Source: Akkermansiaceae bacterium (GTDB taxonomy: Bacteria > Verrucomicrobiota > Verrucomicrobiia > Verrucomicrobiales > Akkermansiaceae). Taken from it: a stretch of 37,694 nucleotides of DNA. The stretch covers positions 1 through 37,694 of the forward strand of contig JAPJNB010000240.1 of the NCBI GenBank assembly GCA_026461385.1. The letters are read 5' to 3'. Made by a program: the position numbers and the translations under genes. Each line of letters opens with the position of its first letter. Within the stretch, counting starts at the first letter, position 1. The notes beneath the pieces were generated by a model. It did no database searches. It was not told the origin of the DNA and worked only from the letters and a program-made list of their open reading frames with translations. Shown piece by piece: positions 1-7,971 of this stretch.

Positions 1-123
1 CTTAATAGACCCTTACGTCTCCGTAATCGACACTTAAGGCTCCTTAATCGTCGCTAAAGCCTCCGTAATCGACAGTTAAGCCTCCGTAATCGACGCTCAA
101 GCTTCCGTATTCGCCATTTCAGC
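1..123. repeat. 21-bp tandem repeat array, left edge
   Basis: Six consecutive units of exactly 21 bp can be aligned: 1-18 (partial, cut by the window edge), 19-39, 40-60, 61-81, 82-102 and 103-123. The best conserved core is CTCCGTAATCGAC followed by a variable segment ending AAGC. Units diverge towards the right. Each frame is open only over short stretches, and one reverse frame has a stop in most units, so the array is probably non-coding although 21 bp equals seven codons. The array continues to the left of the window. Confidence 0.9.
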
Positions 124-213
124 TTTCTGCTTTCCAAATTTCAACTTTACCCCAAGCCGCTTGTCTGAGAATGTTACATTGTGCGCATTGTTGATTCTAT
201 TTCATGAAAACAG

Positions 214-242
214 TTGACGCGTTATTTTTTTTGGCCTAACCT
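214..242 (+). promoter_or_regulatory. weak candidate promoter for the first beta-strand repeat gene
   Basis: TTGACG (214-219) is followed after 17 bases by TAACCT (237-242), which gives a good -35 and a poor -10 element. This would leave a leader of roughly 50 bases before the ATG at 297. A small palindrome, AATGTTACATT (170-180), lies just upstream and could be an operator. Three copies of CTAAC occur between 236 and 280. No Shine-Dalgarno sequence is visible before the ATG. Confidence 0.35.
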
Positions 243-296
243 CTTTCAACGTTACGACCGAACTAACCCGAAGTCTAACCAATCACTCAAGACCCT

Positions 297-3200
297 ATGA
301 AAAAGAACCCATTGAAAACGACCTTTAACGCTCTTTCCGAGCTCTCTTTAAAACGGCTCAATCGTCTGGCCTTGCTCGGCGCATGCATCGCGACTCTCGG
401 TGGCTACGTCGACAAGGCGGATGCCACTGTAGCGATTGATGCGGATTTCACGACTTACTCGATTGGAAATTTAACGGGTCAGAATAGCTGGGCTCAAGTT
501 GCTGGCAACAACACGGCAACTCCGATCCAAGTGATCGCTGCAGCTTCGCCGACTCCTCAGTCGATTAAATTGAAGGGTATTGCAAATGCTGCAGTTTCTT
601 ACCGCGATCTGCCCACCGCTTCGCAATTCAATCCAGTGGGTGCCACCGCTGAGAAAAGTTTCCACTACGTAATCGAAAATTTTAGGGTTACTCAGGCATA
701 CGTTTCATCGGGCGGAGCTGGTTCAGGGGTGTGTGTGATTACATCGAATGTTGGTGGAACTGGTACCTACCTCAGTCGCTTGTATGTTCGTCGCATTGGC
801 GGAAACTTGACCAATACAACTCAATTCGACTTGGGTCTGAATCCTGGTGGGGCAGGGGTAGTATACGGCACGACTGCACTCTCGATTGGAACACCATACA
901 AGATTGTGGTTTCCTACACCGCAAATGCGAGTCCGACTTCGGATGTGGTCAAGGTTTACGTGAACCCCGTCGGCTTAAATCCTGCTTCTTGGACACCGGA
1001 GATTTCCCAAACACTTGCGGATCCTACGGTGAGCATGAAATCTTTTATCTGGACACCGGGTTCTCCTTCGACCGCTACCAACGAGCTGACCGCAAGTCGC
1101 CTGATGGTTGGGGATACCTTGTCGGAGCTATTACTGCCTCCGTCCGTGCCAACGGTGAGCGCCGCCACCTTCATTGCTGAAAATGGATTCACTGCGAACT
1201 GGTCAGCCGTGGAAGGTGCAACAAAGTACTACTTGGATGTGGCGACCGACTCCGCATTCGCCTCGCTGGTTTCTGGCTTCAATGGTTTGGACGTTGGGTC
1301 AGCAACATCCAAGGCCGTGACGGGCACTTTCTCAACTGGAGCAACACTATACTATCGAGTCCGCTCCGCCAATGCGAATGCTACATCGGTTAGCTCAGGA
1401 ACCCAGTCGGTCACCCTCGCAGCGCCAACTGAAAAGAACTATGTTAGCAGCAATTCAACGGGCTCGGCGAATTGGAACGACACGAGCACTTGGACAGGTG
1501 CGGTGGTTCCAGTCGCTTCAGAAATCGCATCGTTGACATTGGATGGTGCTGTGTCCGGAACATTGAACTCGACAAACAATCTAGTCGGTAACCTGACCTT
1601 GAACGGACTCAGCATCAACAACACCGGCTCGGGATCCCTCAACGTGACCGGCAATCCGCTTCAATTCGTCACAAACACCGCGTTAACTCCTAACGTAGCT
1701 CCGAAAATTACGTTTGCGAACGCAGTGGCGGTCTCAGCCACTTTATCGAATGGCTTGGTTTTAGCCGCCGACCTTTCAATCTTCAAATCAAGCTCTGCAG
1801 GTGCCTCTACCATGAGCAGTGCGATCAGTGGCACAGGTGCACTCATCAAAAAGAGCAGCGGGTCGGTCACTCTCACCGGTAACAGCAGCTTCAGCGGTGG
1901 TCTCCGAGTGAATGATGGTGAAATCGTATTGAATGCGATTGGCAATACGGGTGCGAACAGTCCAATCGGTACATCGGGCACCATTTCACTGGGCAGCACG
2001 ACGACCACGGGTAGCTTGAAGTGGGGCGAAGCACTTTCGGGTGCGACGGAGGTCTCAGACAAGGGGATCACGCTCTTGGGCACAACGGGTGGGGGCAACC
2101 TCAATGTCCGCGGGAACAACTCGCTTACCTTAACCGGAGCCATTGACACCGGCAGCGACACGAGTTCGCGTTCAATGCAGTTCTTTGGCAATGGTGGCAA
2201 TCTTACCATTAGCGGGCTGATCTCTGGCAATGGTAGACTGCGTATCGGTGGTAGCGACAACCGCAACAATTATTTGACCAATGAGAACAATAGCTTCACG
2301 GGCGGTGTGAGCCTTGATGGGAATACTGCAAGCAAGTTTTACAGAACCTATGTCTCAAAAATCGGCGTAGCGGGGTCAAACAGCCCACTCGGAACCAACG
2401 CGACGATCAATTTTGGATATAGTGGGTCGGCAGCATTCAACTTCCTCTACTGGACGCCTGTTTCTGGAAATGAGACGACTGACAAAGTCATCAACCTCGC
2501 AGGCGCAACCAGCGGTGGGCTTCTGGTGAATAAATCGGTTGGTGGGACGCTCACCTTCTCGTCTAACGTGACGGCCACAGGTGTTGGTGCCAAAACGCTA
2601 TACCTCGATCAGGATGATGCGACCGCTACCACCGTGATCAATGGGTCAATCCCAGATAGCTCATCTGGTGCTACGGCGATTAACAAGAATGGAAACGGTA
2701 CTTTGACACTTGGTGCAGCGAACACATTCAGTGGTAATGTGACGATCAAGGGCGGCACTCTCCAACTTGGCAACAAGGATTCTATTGCTTCCGGCGTAAA
2801 CGTCTTGTTCCCGCTCGATTCGAGCTTTGGCCCGGGAACGCTGAAATTGGCATACTCGGGAGACAGCTCTCTTGGTACCATTCAACTTTCCGACAATGCG
2901 ACCATTAACCTTGGGTCCATTTCGGGGTCCTCAGTAACCTTCGCGTCCCACAACTTTACCGCAGGGAAAAAGTTAACCGTCGCAAATAGTTCGGTAGGCA
3001 AGTTGTATATCACGAGCCTTGCGAGCACCACCGATTCGACTGTCCTCGCCGCTGTCGTCTCCGCAGAAAATCCAAGCTATCCCGCGTCGTTTGATTCTAA
3101 CGGATTGCTCAGCTTCGTGAACCCAACTCCACCCTCTGGATTCTCATCATGGATCGCTGGCTTCAGCGTTGCCGATAAAACGGCCACTGGCGATTCAGAC

Positions 3201-3515
3201 AATGACGGCATCAACAACCTGTTGGAGTACGTCCTCAACGGCAATCCAGAGGTTGCATCCACTTCCATCCTGCCTTCAGCGGTGGTGACATCAAACGCGT
3301 TTGAGTTTACCTTTACCCGAAGCGCTGATTCCAAAAACGACACCACCTTGACCTTCCAATACGGTTCGACACTGGCGGGTTGGACGGATGTGGCCATACC
3401 ATCATCTGGAACGGCTGGCCTTGTGACGGTGACAGGTAACACGGTCAAAGTGAGTGTTCCTAAAACATCTGCGGTTGGCGGCAAGCTCTTCGGACGCTTG
3501 AAGGTCGCTCAGTAA
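297..3515 (+). CDS. Secreted autotransporter-type beta-strand repeat protein with FN3 domain and Ca-loop tail
   Basis: A 1072-aa secreted surface or matrix-type protein with no enzyme motif seen. Residues 1-43 form a signal peptide with an extended basic n-region. Residues about 45-270 form a beta-rich N-terminal domain, and about 281-375 look like a fibronectin type III domain. The rest is Gly/Ser/Thr/Asn-rich beta-helix sequence with autotransporter-associated beta-strand (PATR-like) blocks near 514-545 and 797-830 (pattern NGxGTLTLxGxNTxSGxxxxxxGxL). The last ~110 residues carry a D-x-D-x-D-G loop (D966, D968, D970, G971) followed by NLLEY. This tail is also found on the 1570-aa protein at 13477-18189. 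There is no outer-membrane barrel and no PEP-CTERM. The start at 297 is the only one that gives a signal peptide. The neighbouring gene is a repeat-sharing paralogue. The function is probably adhesion or matrix formation, by inference. Confidence 0.85.
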   Translation: MKKNPLKTTFNALSELSLKRLNRLALLGACIATLGGYVDKADATVAIDADFTTYSIGNLTGQNSWAQVAGNNTATPIQVIAAASPTPQSIKLKGIANAAVSYRDLPTASQFNPVGATAEKSFHYVIENFRVTQAYVSSGGAGSGVCVITSNVGGTGTYLSRLYVRRIGGNLTNTTQFDLGLNPGGAGVVYGTTALSIGTPYKIVVSYTANASPTSDVVKVYVNPVGLNPASWTPEISQTLADPTVSMKSFIWTPGSPSTATNELTASRLMVGDTLSELLLPPSVPTVSAATFIAENGFTANWSAVEGATKYYLDVATDSAFASLVSGFNGLDVGSATSKAVTGTFSTGATLYYRVRSANANATSVSSGTQSVTLAAPTEKNYVSSNSTGSANWNDTSTWTGAVVPVASEIASLTLDGAVSGTLNSTNNLVGNLTLNGLSINNTGSGSLNVTGNPLQFVTNTALTPNVAPKITFANAVAVSATLSNGLVLAADLSIFKSSSAGASTMSSAISGTGALIKKSSGSVTLTGNSSFSGGLRVNDGEIVLNAIGNTGANSPIGTSGTISLGSTTTTGSLKWGEALSGATEVSDKGITLLGTTGGGNLNVRGNNSLTLTGAIDTGSDTSSRSMQFFGNGGNLTISGLISGNGRLRIGGSDNRNNYLTNENNSFTGGVSLDGNTASKFYRTYVSKIGVAGSNSPLGTNATINFGYSGSAAFNFLYWTPVSGNETTDKVINLAGATSGGLLVNKSVGGTLTFSSNVTATGVGAKTLYLDQDDATATTVINGSIPDSSSGATAINKNGNGTLTLGAANTFSGNVTIKGGTLQLGNKDSIASGVNVLFPLDSSFGPGTLKLAYSGDSSLGTIQLSDNATINLGSISGSSVTFASHNFTAGKKLTVANSSVGKLYITSLASTTDSTVLAAVVSAENPSYPASFDSNGLLSFVNPTPPSGFSSWIAGFSVADKTATGDSDNDGINNLLEYVLNGNPEVASTSILPSAVVTSNAFEFTFTRSADSKNDTTLTFQYGSTLAGWTDVAIPSSGTAGLVTVTGNTVKVSVPKTSAVGGKLFGRLKVAQ

Positions 3516-3528
3516 CTCAGCCTGAGTT
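3514..3528. other. short perfect palindrome over a stop codon
   Basis: AACTCAG and CTGAGTT flank a single C, and the palindrome overlaps the TAA stop of the first gene. It could form a small hairpin between the two paralogous genes. There is no T-run, so it is not a classical terminator. It may attenuate or stabilise the transcript end. Confidence 0.35.
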
Positions 3529-3570
3529 CCAAGATTCGAATTATCGATCCAACGCTTTATCCTAAATCCC

Positions 3571-6117
3571 ATGAAAAAAAACCGACTGATCGGCTTTGCA
3601 TCTAGTATCATCGCATTCGCCTTCACAATGCCATCGGCGAGTGCCGTCACCTATTACTTTGATGCAGATGGTAACGCCACCGCTGCAACTGGGGGAAACG
3701 GCACATGGGATACCACATCGTCACTTTGGAGGAATGGGAATTCCACTGGCACTTTGTCTGCTTGGGCAAACGGATCTCCAAATTCGGACACCGCCAACCT
3801 TGCAGGCAACGCCACTTTGACGCTGAACAGTAGTAATGCTACCATCAATGTGAATAAGATTGTCATTGGGGGGAATAGCACCACGGTCGGGGCTCCCGCG
3901 AGTGGCACCGCAACTCTTGGTCTATCAGGAACTACTCCAACGATCGACACAGGCGTCTTCACTGGTAGCATCACGGCAGGAATCACTGGCTCGGCAGGCC
4001 TGACCAAAATCGGCACGGGAACGTTAAATCTCACCAACGCAGCCAATAGTTTCAGCGGTGACGTTTCCGTTCAGAATGGAACAATTGGAATCACCACTTC
4101 GCTCGGCAACAGTGGCTCTGCGAGCGTGCTTGGGACAGGTTCGCTGATCAAGCTCGGGGCGACCACGACCACGGGGACCATCAAAGTCTCTCCAGGTGGT
4201 AACTTCACTTCCGACAAAACAATCAACCTCGCCGGCACGACGGGTGGCGGCACCATCAGCATGGCCCCCACGGTTTCGTCAGCTTCGCTGACCTTGTCTG
4301 GGAACATCACGGCAGCAGCCGGTGGCGCGAAGACCATGAACTTTTCGACGAGCGGAACCAATACAGCGAATTTCATCGTGAATAGTTTGATCACCAATGC
4401 TACCGACAATTCTACGGTAACGGTTCGCATGAATGGTTCGGGCAACGGCGCACTGACGCTTACCAATAATTCCAGTACCTACAGCGGTGGCGTTACGATT
4501 GACGGGAACATTAATTCAAAGACCTATGAAGTCTCAACGGCAGCCGTCGGCAACACGGGCTCTGCTAGCCCGCTTGGTACAGGGTCCACCATTCGCATGG
4601 GCACCACGTCAGCTGCGACTCCCACCAATCGTTTAACCTACACGGGAGCTGGTGAGGTCACCAATAAAGTAATCGACCTTTATGGGGTGGGTGGAACTGC
4701 AAGCATTTACAATTCTGGAAGTGGAACGCTCAAGTTCACCAGCAATTTCACCGCCTCCGGTGCTGCGACGCACCAACTGAACGTGGACGGACCAGCCGGC
4801 GGAACCGTCGAGATTGCAGGCGCGATTGTGGATAATTCTGTGGCCAATACCACCAGCATCAAGAAAGGTGGGAACGGAGTGTTGGTTCTGTCTGGGAGCA
4901 ATACCTACACGGGCGTGACCAACGTCAACCAAGGCACACTGCAATTTGCTACGGGTTCGCTTAACACGACATCAAGCATCCAGTTCACCAGCACGGGAAC
5001 ATTGCAGTGGGCCGATGGAAACACCCAAGACCTATCTAGTAGAATAACGATGGTTTCGTCTGCTTATGCTCGGATTGACACGAACGGCAACAACGTGACC
5101 TTTGCGAGTAGCATTGGCAGCAGCACATCGGGCATTCTCAATAAGATCGGGAATGGAACCCTCAACCTGACTGCAGTAAATACCTACGGTGGGGGAACCA
5201 CCGTGGAAGCGGGTACGGTCAAGTTTTCATCGGGTGCTTTAGGCAGCAGTGGACAGATTCGGGTCACCGGTGGTGCGTTGCAGTGGGCCTCTGGAAATAC
5301 CGACGATATTTCGAGTCGCTTCAGTCTCACCGCGAATAGCACCGGAACGCTCGACACCAATGGTAATAACATTTCGTTTGCCAACGCTTTGACTTCGACC
5401 GTGCCTACTGGCAACCAAACTGGAGCTGGCTTCATCAAGGCCGGGAGTGGCACGCTGACGCTTAACGGGACCAGCACTTACACCGGAGCGACCCTAATCA
5501 GTGGTGGAACGCTTGCTCTTACCTCGAATGGCTCGATTGCTACCAGCAGTGAATTGTCTCTCGGTACCGTTGGCACATTCGATGTGACTAACAAGTCCGG
5601 AAGTTATGCAGTAAACACTCTCAAGGGCTCGGGTGAGGTGAAGGGCAATCTCATCATTTCCAACACGCTTGCGATTGGCAATTCTCCCGGAACCATCAAT
5701 TTCAGTGGGGACCTTGCGTTGGCAGCGGGTTCACACTTCACTTATGAAGTGACGAGTGGCACCAGCCCTGGACTTGGATCGGCCGATCTCGCTTCGGTCA
5801 CTGGCAGTTTGACCATCAGTTCAACGGCTTCGTTTGATCTGGTTCAGTTGGGGACTTACACTGCGGGTAACAAATTCACTTTGTTTGCTTACAATGGGAG
5901 CCTAACAGGCAATTTCAGTGGTTTGGTGGATGGCGCAAACTTTACTGTCGGTGGCGGTGAATGGGTGATCGACTACAATGATGCCACTGCAGGCCTCAAT
6001 GGGGGAACGAGTACGAGTAACACCTTTGTGACGATTACTGCAGTTCCAGAGCCTAGCATCGTCTCAATGATTCTGGTCGTAGGTGCGGGCTTGGTGCTTC
6101 GCCGGAGACGCATCTGA
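3571..6117 (+). CDS. PEP-CTERM autotransporter-type beta-strand repeat protein
   Basis: An 848-aa secreted protein made almost entirely of autotransporter-associated beta-strand repeats. Repeated blocks of the form GxGTLxLTxxNTYxGxTxVxxGTL recur at least four times. The signal peptide is about residues 1-25 and ends near the AxA-like SASA. The C-terminus is a textbook PEP-CTERM sorting signal: VPEP at 825-828, a hydrophobic span, then RRRR before the last residue. In PEP-CTERM systems an exosortase (EpsH/XrtA type) cuts this tail and the protein goes to the cell surface or exopolysaccharide. No exosortase is in the window. The body is clearly paralogous to the preceding protein, sharing for example TTTTG and LAGTTGGG-like segments, but the tail is different. 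The gap to the upstream gene is 55 bp, so they may be co-transcribed. No Shine-Dalgarno sequence is seen before the ATG. Confidence 0.92.
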   Translation: MKKNRLIGFASSIIAFAFTMPSASAVTYYFDADGNATAATGGNGTWDTTSSLWRNGNSTGTLSAWANGSPNSDTANLAGNATLTLNSSNATINVNKIVIGGNSTTVGAPASGTATLGLSGTTPTIDTGVFTGSITAGITGSAGLTKIGTGTLNLTNAANSFSGDVSVQNGTIGITTSLGNSGSASVLGTGSLIKLGATTTTGTIKVSPGGNFTSDKTINLAGTTGGGTISMAPTVSSASLTLSGNITAAAGGAKTMNFSTSGTNTANFIVNSLITNATDNSTVTVRMNGSGNGALTLTNNSSTYSGGVTIDGNINSKTYEVSTAAVGNTGSASPLGTGSTIRMGTTSAATPTNRLTYTGAGEVTNKVIDLYGVGGTASIYNSGSGTLKFTSNFTASGAATHQLNVDGPAGGTVEIAGAIVDNSVANTTSIKKGGNGVLVLSGSNTYTGVTNVNQGTLQFATGSLNTTSSIQFTSTGTLQWADGNTQDLSSRITMVSSAYARIDTNGNNVTFASSIGSSTSGILNKIGNGTLNLTAVNTYGGGTTVEAGTVKFSSGALGSSGQIRVTGGALQWASGNTDDISSRFSLTANSTGTLDTNGNNISFANALTSTVPTGNQTGAGFIKAGSGTLTLNGTSTYTGATLISGGTLALTSNGSIATSSELSLGTVGTFDVTNKSGSYAVNTLKGSGEVKGNLIISNTLAIGNSPGTINFSGDLALAAGSHFTYEVTSGTSPGLGSADLASVTGSLTISSTASFDLVQLGTYTAGNKFTLFAYNGSLTGNFSGLVDGANFTVGGGEWVIDYNDATAGLNGGTSTSNTFVTITAVPEPSIVSMILVVGAGLVLRRRRI

Positions 6118-6150
6118 CAAATCGAAGAAGCGGAGTGCGGGTAATGAGAT

Positions 6151-6177
6151 GAAAATTGCGAGTGACTCGGATTTTTC
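6151..6177 (+). terminator. candidate intrinsic terminator after the PEP-CTERM gene
   Basis: A near-palindrome runs from GAAAA through CGAG-TGA-CTCG to TTTTTC, 34 bp after the stop codon. The GC stem is short (4 bp, extendable by the A/T arms) and is followed by a run of five T. It is weak by hairpin strength, but position and T-run fit. The symmetry could let it work in both directions. Confidence 0.45.
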
Positions 6178-6240
6178 AGCTATGCTCTTCGGTACGATCC
6201 AGCCAGCTAATGACTTTGATTTCGTTATTCTTTTTCATTC

Positions 6241-6984
6241 ATGAAAATCTTTTTAACAGTTACCCAGCGGTCCGACGAGGACGGTGAAAGGTGTCATTTT
6301 AAGCCAAAGGCGGTTGGGAATTCGCCCAATCGTTTTCAGCAGGGTTTCACACTTGTCGAACTGCTTGTGGTGATCGCGATCATCGCAACCCTTGCAGCGA
6401 TCGCCACGCTTTCCTCGCAACGGATGATCGCGAACGCGGCCAGCACGAAGTGCGTTAGCAATCTTCGCCAGATCGGAACTGCAATGGGCACCTATGTTAC
6501 GGAGAACAGCGGAAAGATTCCGTACTCGAACGACCCCAATACGATCGGATTCTCGCATTGGACGGCTCCATTGCCAAAGTTACTCGATGTCGGGGAGGGA
6601 TCCGTGAAGTTTCCGCTGCGCACCGATTACGACAAGGCAACCGCGATCCATCCCTTCAACTGTCCCACCTGCAAGACAAAGTTCAGAACTTACGCAGCGA
6701 ATATGAATGCGATGTGCTTCCTCGGTCAGGGTGGTAATTACGCCCTTCGCAATATGTCATCCGCACCGAATCTAGCAGCCTTAGTTCTCCTTGCGGATGA
6801 CACCCAGGCTGATCCTGCGCCGAAGAACAATGGCAAAGGAGTTTTTGATAGCTCGTCTTTTGTTTCCCAGATCGGCGTGCGCCACAACGGCAAGGCCAAC
6901 ATGCTATTCGCTGACTTTCACATCGAATCCCGTGCGAGGGAGAGCCTGACGCCCACCATCAATCTTTTGCCAAAATACAATTGA
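6241..6984 (+). CDS. Prepilin-like protein with N-methylation motif and H-X9-DG-like end
   Basis: A 247-aa type II secretion/type IV pilin-like protein. Residues 35-50 hold the prepilin peptidase site: G35 is followed by FTLVE, with Glu at position +5 (E40), and then a hydrophobic helix. The leader is unusually long (35 residues, Asp/Glu/Lys-rich). The C-terminal RHNGKANMLFADFHIE segment resembles the prepilin-associated H-X9-DG region that is abundant in Planctomycetes and Verrucomicrobia, although Phe-His replaces the usual Gly after Asp. A CPTCK pair of cysteines sits in the middle. Such proteins are multi-copy and mostly uncharacterised; many may be pseudopilins or surface proteins rather than true pili. 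The gene lies 123 bp after the PEP-CTERM gene and 68 bp before an SGNH hydrolase. Confidence 0.88.
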   Translation: MKIFLTVTQRSDEDGERCHFKPKAVGNSPNRFQQGFTLVELLVVIAIIATLAAIATLSSQRMIANAASTKCVSNLRQIGTAMGTYVTENSGKIPYSNDPNTIGFSHWTAPLPKLLDVGEGSVKFPLRTDYDKATAIHPFNCPTCKTKFRTYAANMNAMCFLGQGGNYALRNMSSAPNLAALVLLADDTQADPAPKNNGKGVFDSSSFVSQIGVRHNGKANMLFADFHIESRARESLTPTINLLPKYN

Positions 6985-7052
6985 GCAAGGTCCACGGGTC
7001 GAGATTGGCACCGATCCGTTTCGGATGGATCTTCAAATCACATGCACCATCC

Positions 7053-7934
7053 ATGAACCATCCAGTCCGAAAGTTTTACCGTCGTCTCGTGGATTGGCCA
7101 TGCGGCTCAGTGGTGCTAGTGTGCCTATGGCTGTCGCATCATCCTGCAATTGCAGACGAGCCAACCAATGCCGCTGAAGCTGCGGCAAAAAGCACGACCA
7201 CGACCTCAGCCGTTGAACAAAAGTACCGCGCGTGGAGAGCGGCTTTGTCACCAGAGCGCCAGCAATGGGAAGGGGTGCTAGAAGCAAATTTGGGCTCTTT
7301 CTACTTCCCAGCACACATGAAAGATAAGGCCAGCAGTATTGAAAATGCGTGGGCTTACGTCGAGGATGTTCCTGGCTTGCCACGTGTGCTTCTGATCGGC
7401 GATTCGATTTCCAGAGGTTACACCCAAGGGGTTCGCAAGTGCCTCGCGGGTAAGGCAAACGTCCACCGTGCGCCCGCCAATTGTGGACCGACTGCGACCG
7501 GACTGAAAAAACTTTCTGCGTGGTTAGAAGGTGGACCATGGGATGTCATTCATTTCAATTTTGGCATTCACGATCGAAACACCGCGGATGCGGTTTACGC
7601 AGCAAACCTAACGGAATTGGTTGCACAACTGGAGAAAACGGGGGCAAAGCTAGTTTGGGCCACTACGACGCCAACCCTCGATGCAACCAATACCGAGGGG
7701 TTTTCACCGAGTCGCTGTGTGAGGCTCAATGAAATCGCCACCGAGGTGATGATGCGCCATCACATTGTGATTGATGACCTTTACACTTTTATCCAACCGC
7801 ATTTGTCGGTCATGCAAAAGCCCGGAAATGTTCATTTTTTAGATCCCGGCTATGAAATGCTGGCAGAGAAGGTAGCTGCTGAGATTTCCAAGACGATCGC
7901 ATCGTTGCCAAATTCGCCGCAACCGATACGTTGA
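7053..7934 (+). CDS. Secreted SGNH/GDSL-type hydrolase
   Basis: A 293-aa predicted carbohydrate esterase or acylhydrolase of the SGNH fold, exported by an N-terminal signal peptide (hydrophobic GSVVLVCLWLS, then AIADE). The nucleophile motif is IGDS with S118. The second block is NFGIHD, and the catalytic histidine is probably H261 in GNVHFLDPGYEML. The usual DxxH acid is not seen: Gly stands three residues before H261. The reading frame extends upstream to a TTG at 6981 that overlaps the previous stop codon, but ATG 7053 gives a normal signal peptide and is preferred. It is related to the SGNH protein at 12698-13432. The substrate is unknown; deacetylation of a polysaccharide fits the neighbourhood. 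Confidence 0.8.
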   Translation: MNHPVRKFYRRLVDWPCGSVVLVCLWLSHHPAIADEPTNAAEAAAKSTTTTSAVEQKYRAWRAALSPERQQWEGVLEANLGSFYFPAHMKDKASSIENAWAYVEDVPGLPRVLLIGDSISRGYTQGVRKCLAGKANVHRAPANCGPTATGLKKLSAWLEGGPWDVIHFNFGIHDRNTADAVYAANLTELVAQLEKTGAKLVWATTTPTLDATNTEGFSPSRCVRLNEIATEVMMRHHIVIDDLYTFIQPHLSVMQKPGNVHFLDPGYEMLAEKVAAEISKTIASLPNSPQPIR

Positions 7935-7971
7935 TGGCTCTGCATGGATCGGTTTCCATCATCAATCAATC

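Noticed and set aside
1-123. Possible CRISPR array
   Set aside because: Units are contiguous with no unique spacers, so it is a plain tandem repeat. The same holds for 36695-36765.
1661-2269. 202-codon minus-strand frame inside the first repeat protein gene
   Set aside because: Pro/Leu/Val-rich antisense of Gly/Ser/Thr/Asn repeats; no start context or domain. Similar antisense frames at 3654-4046 and 4071-4466 were rejected for the same reason.
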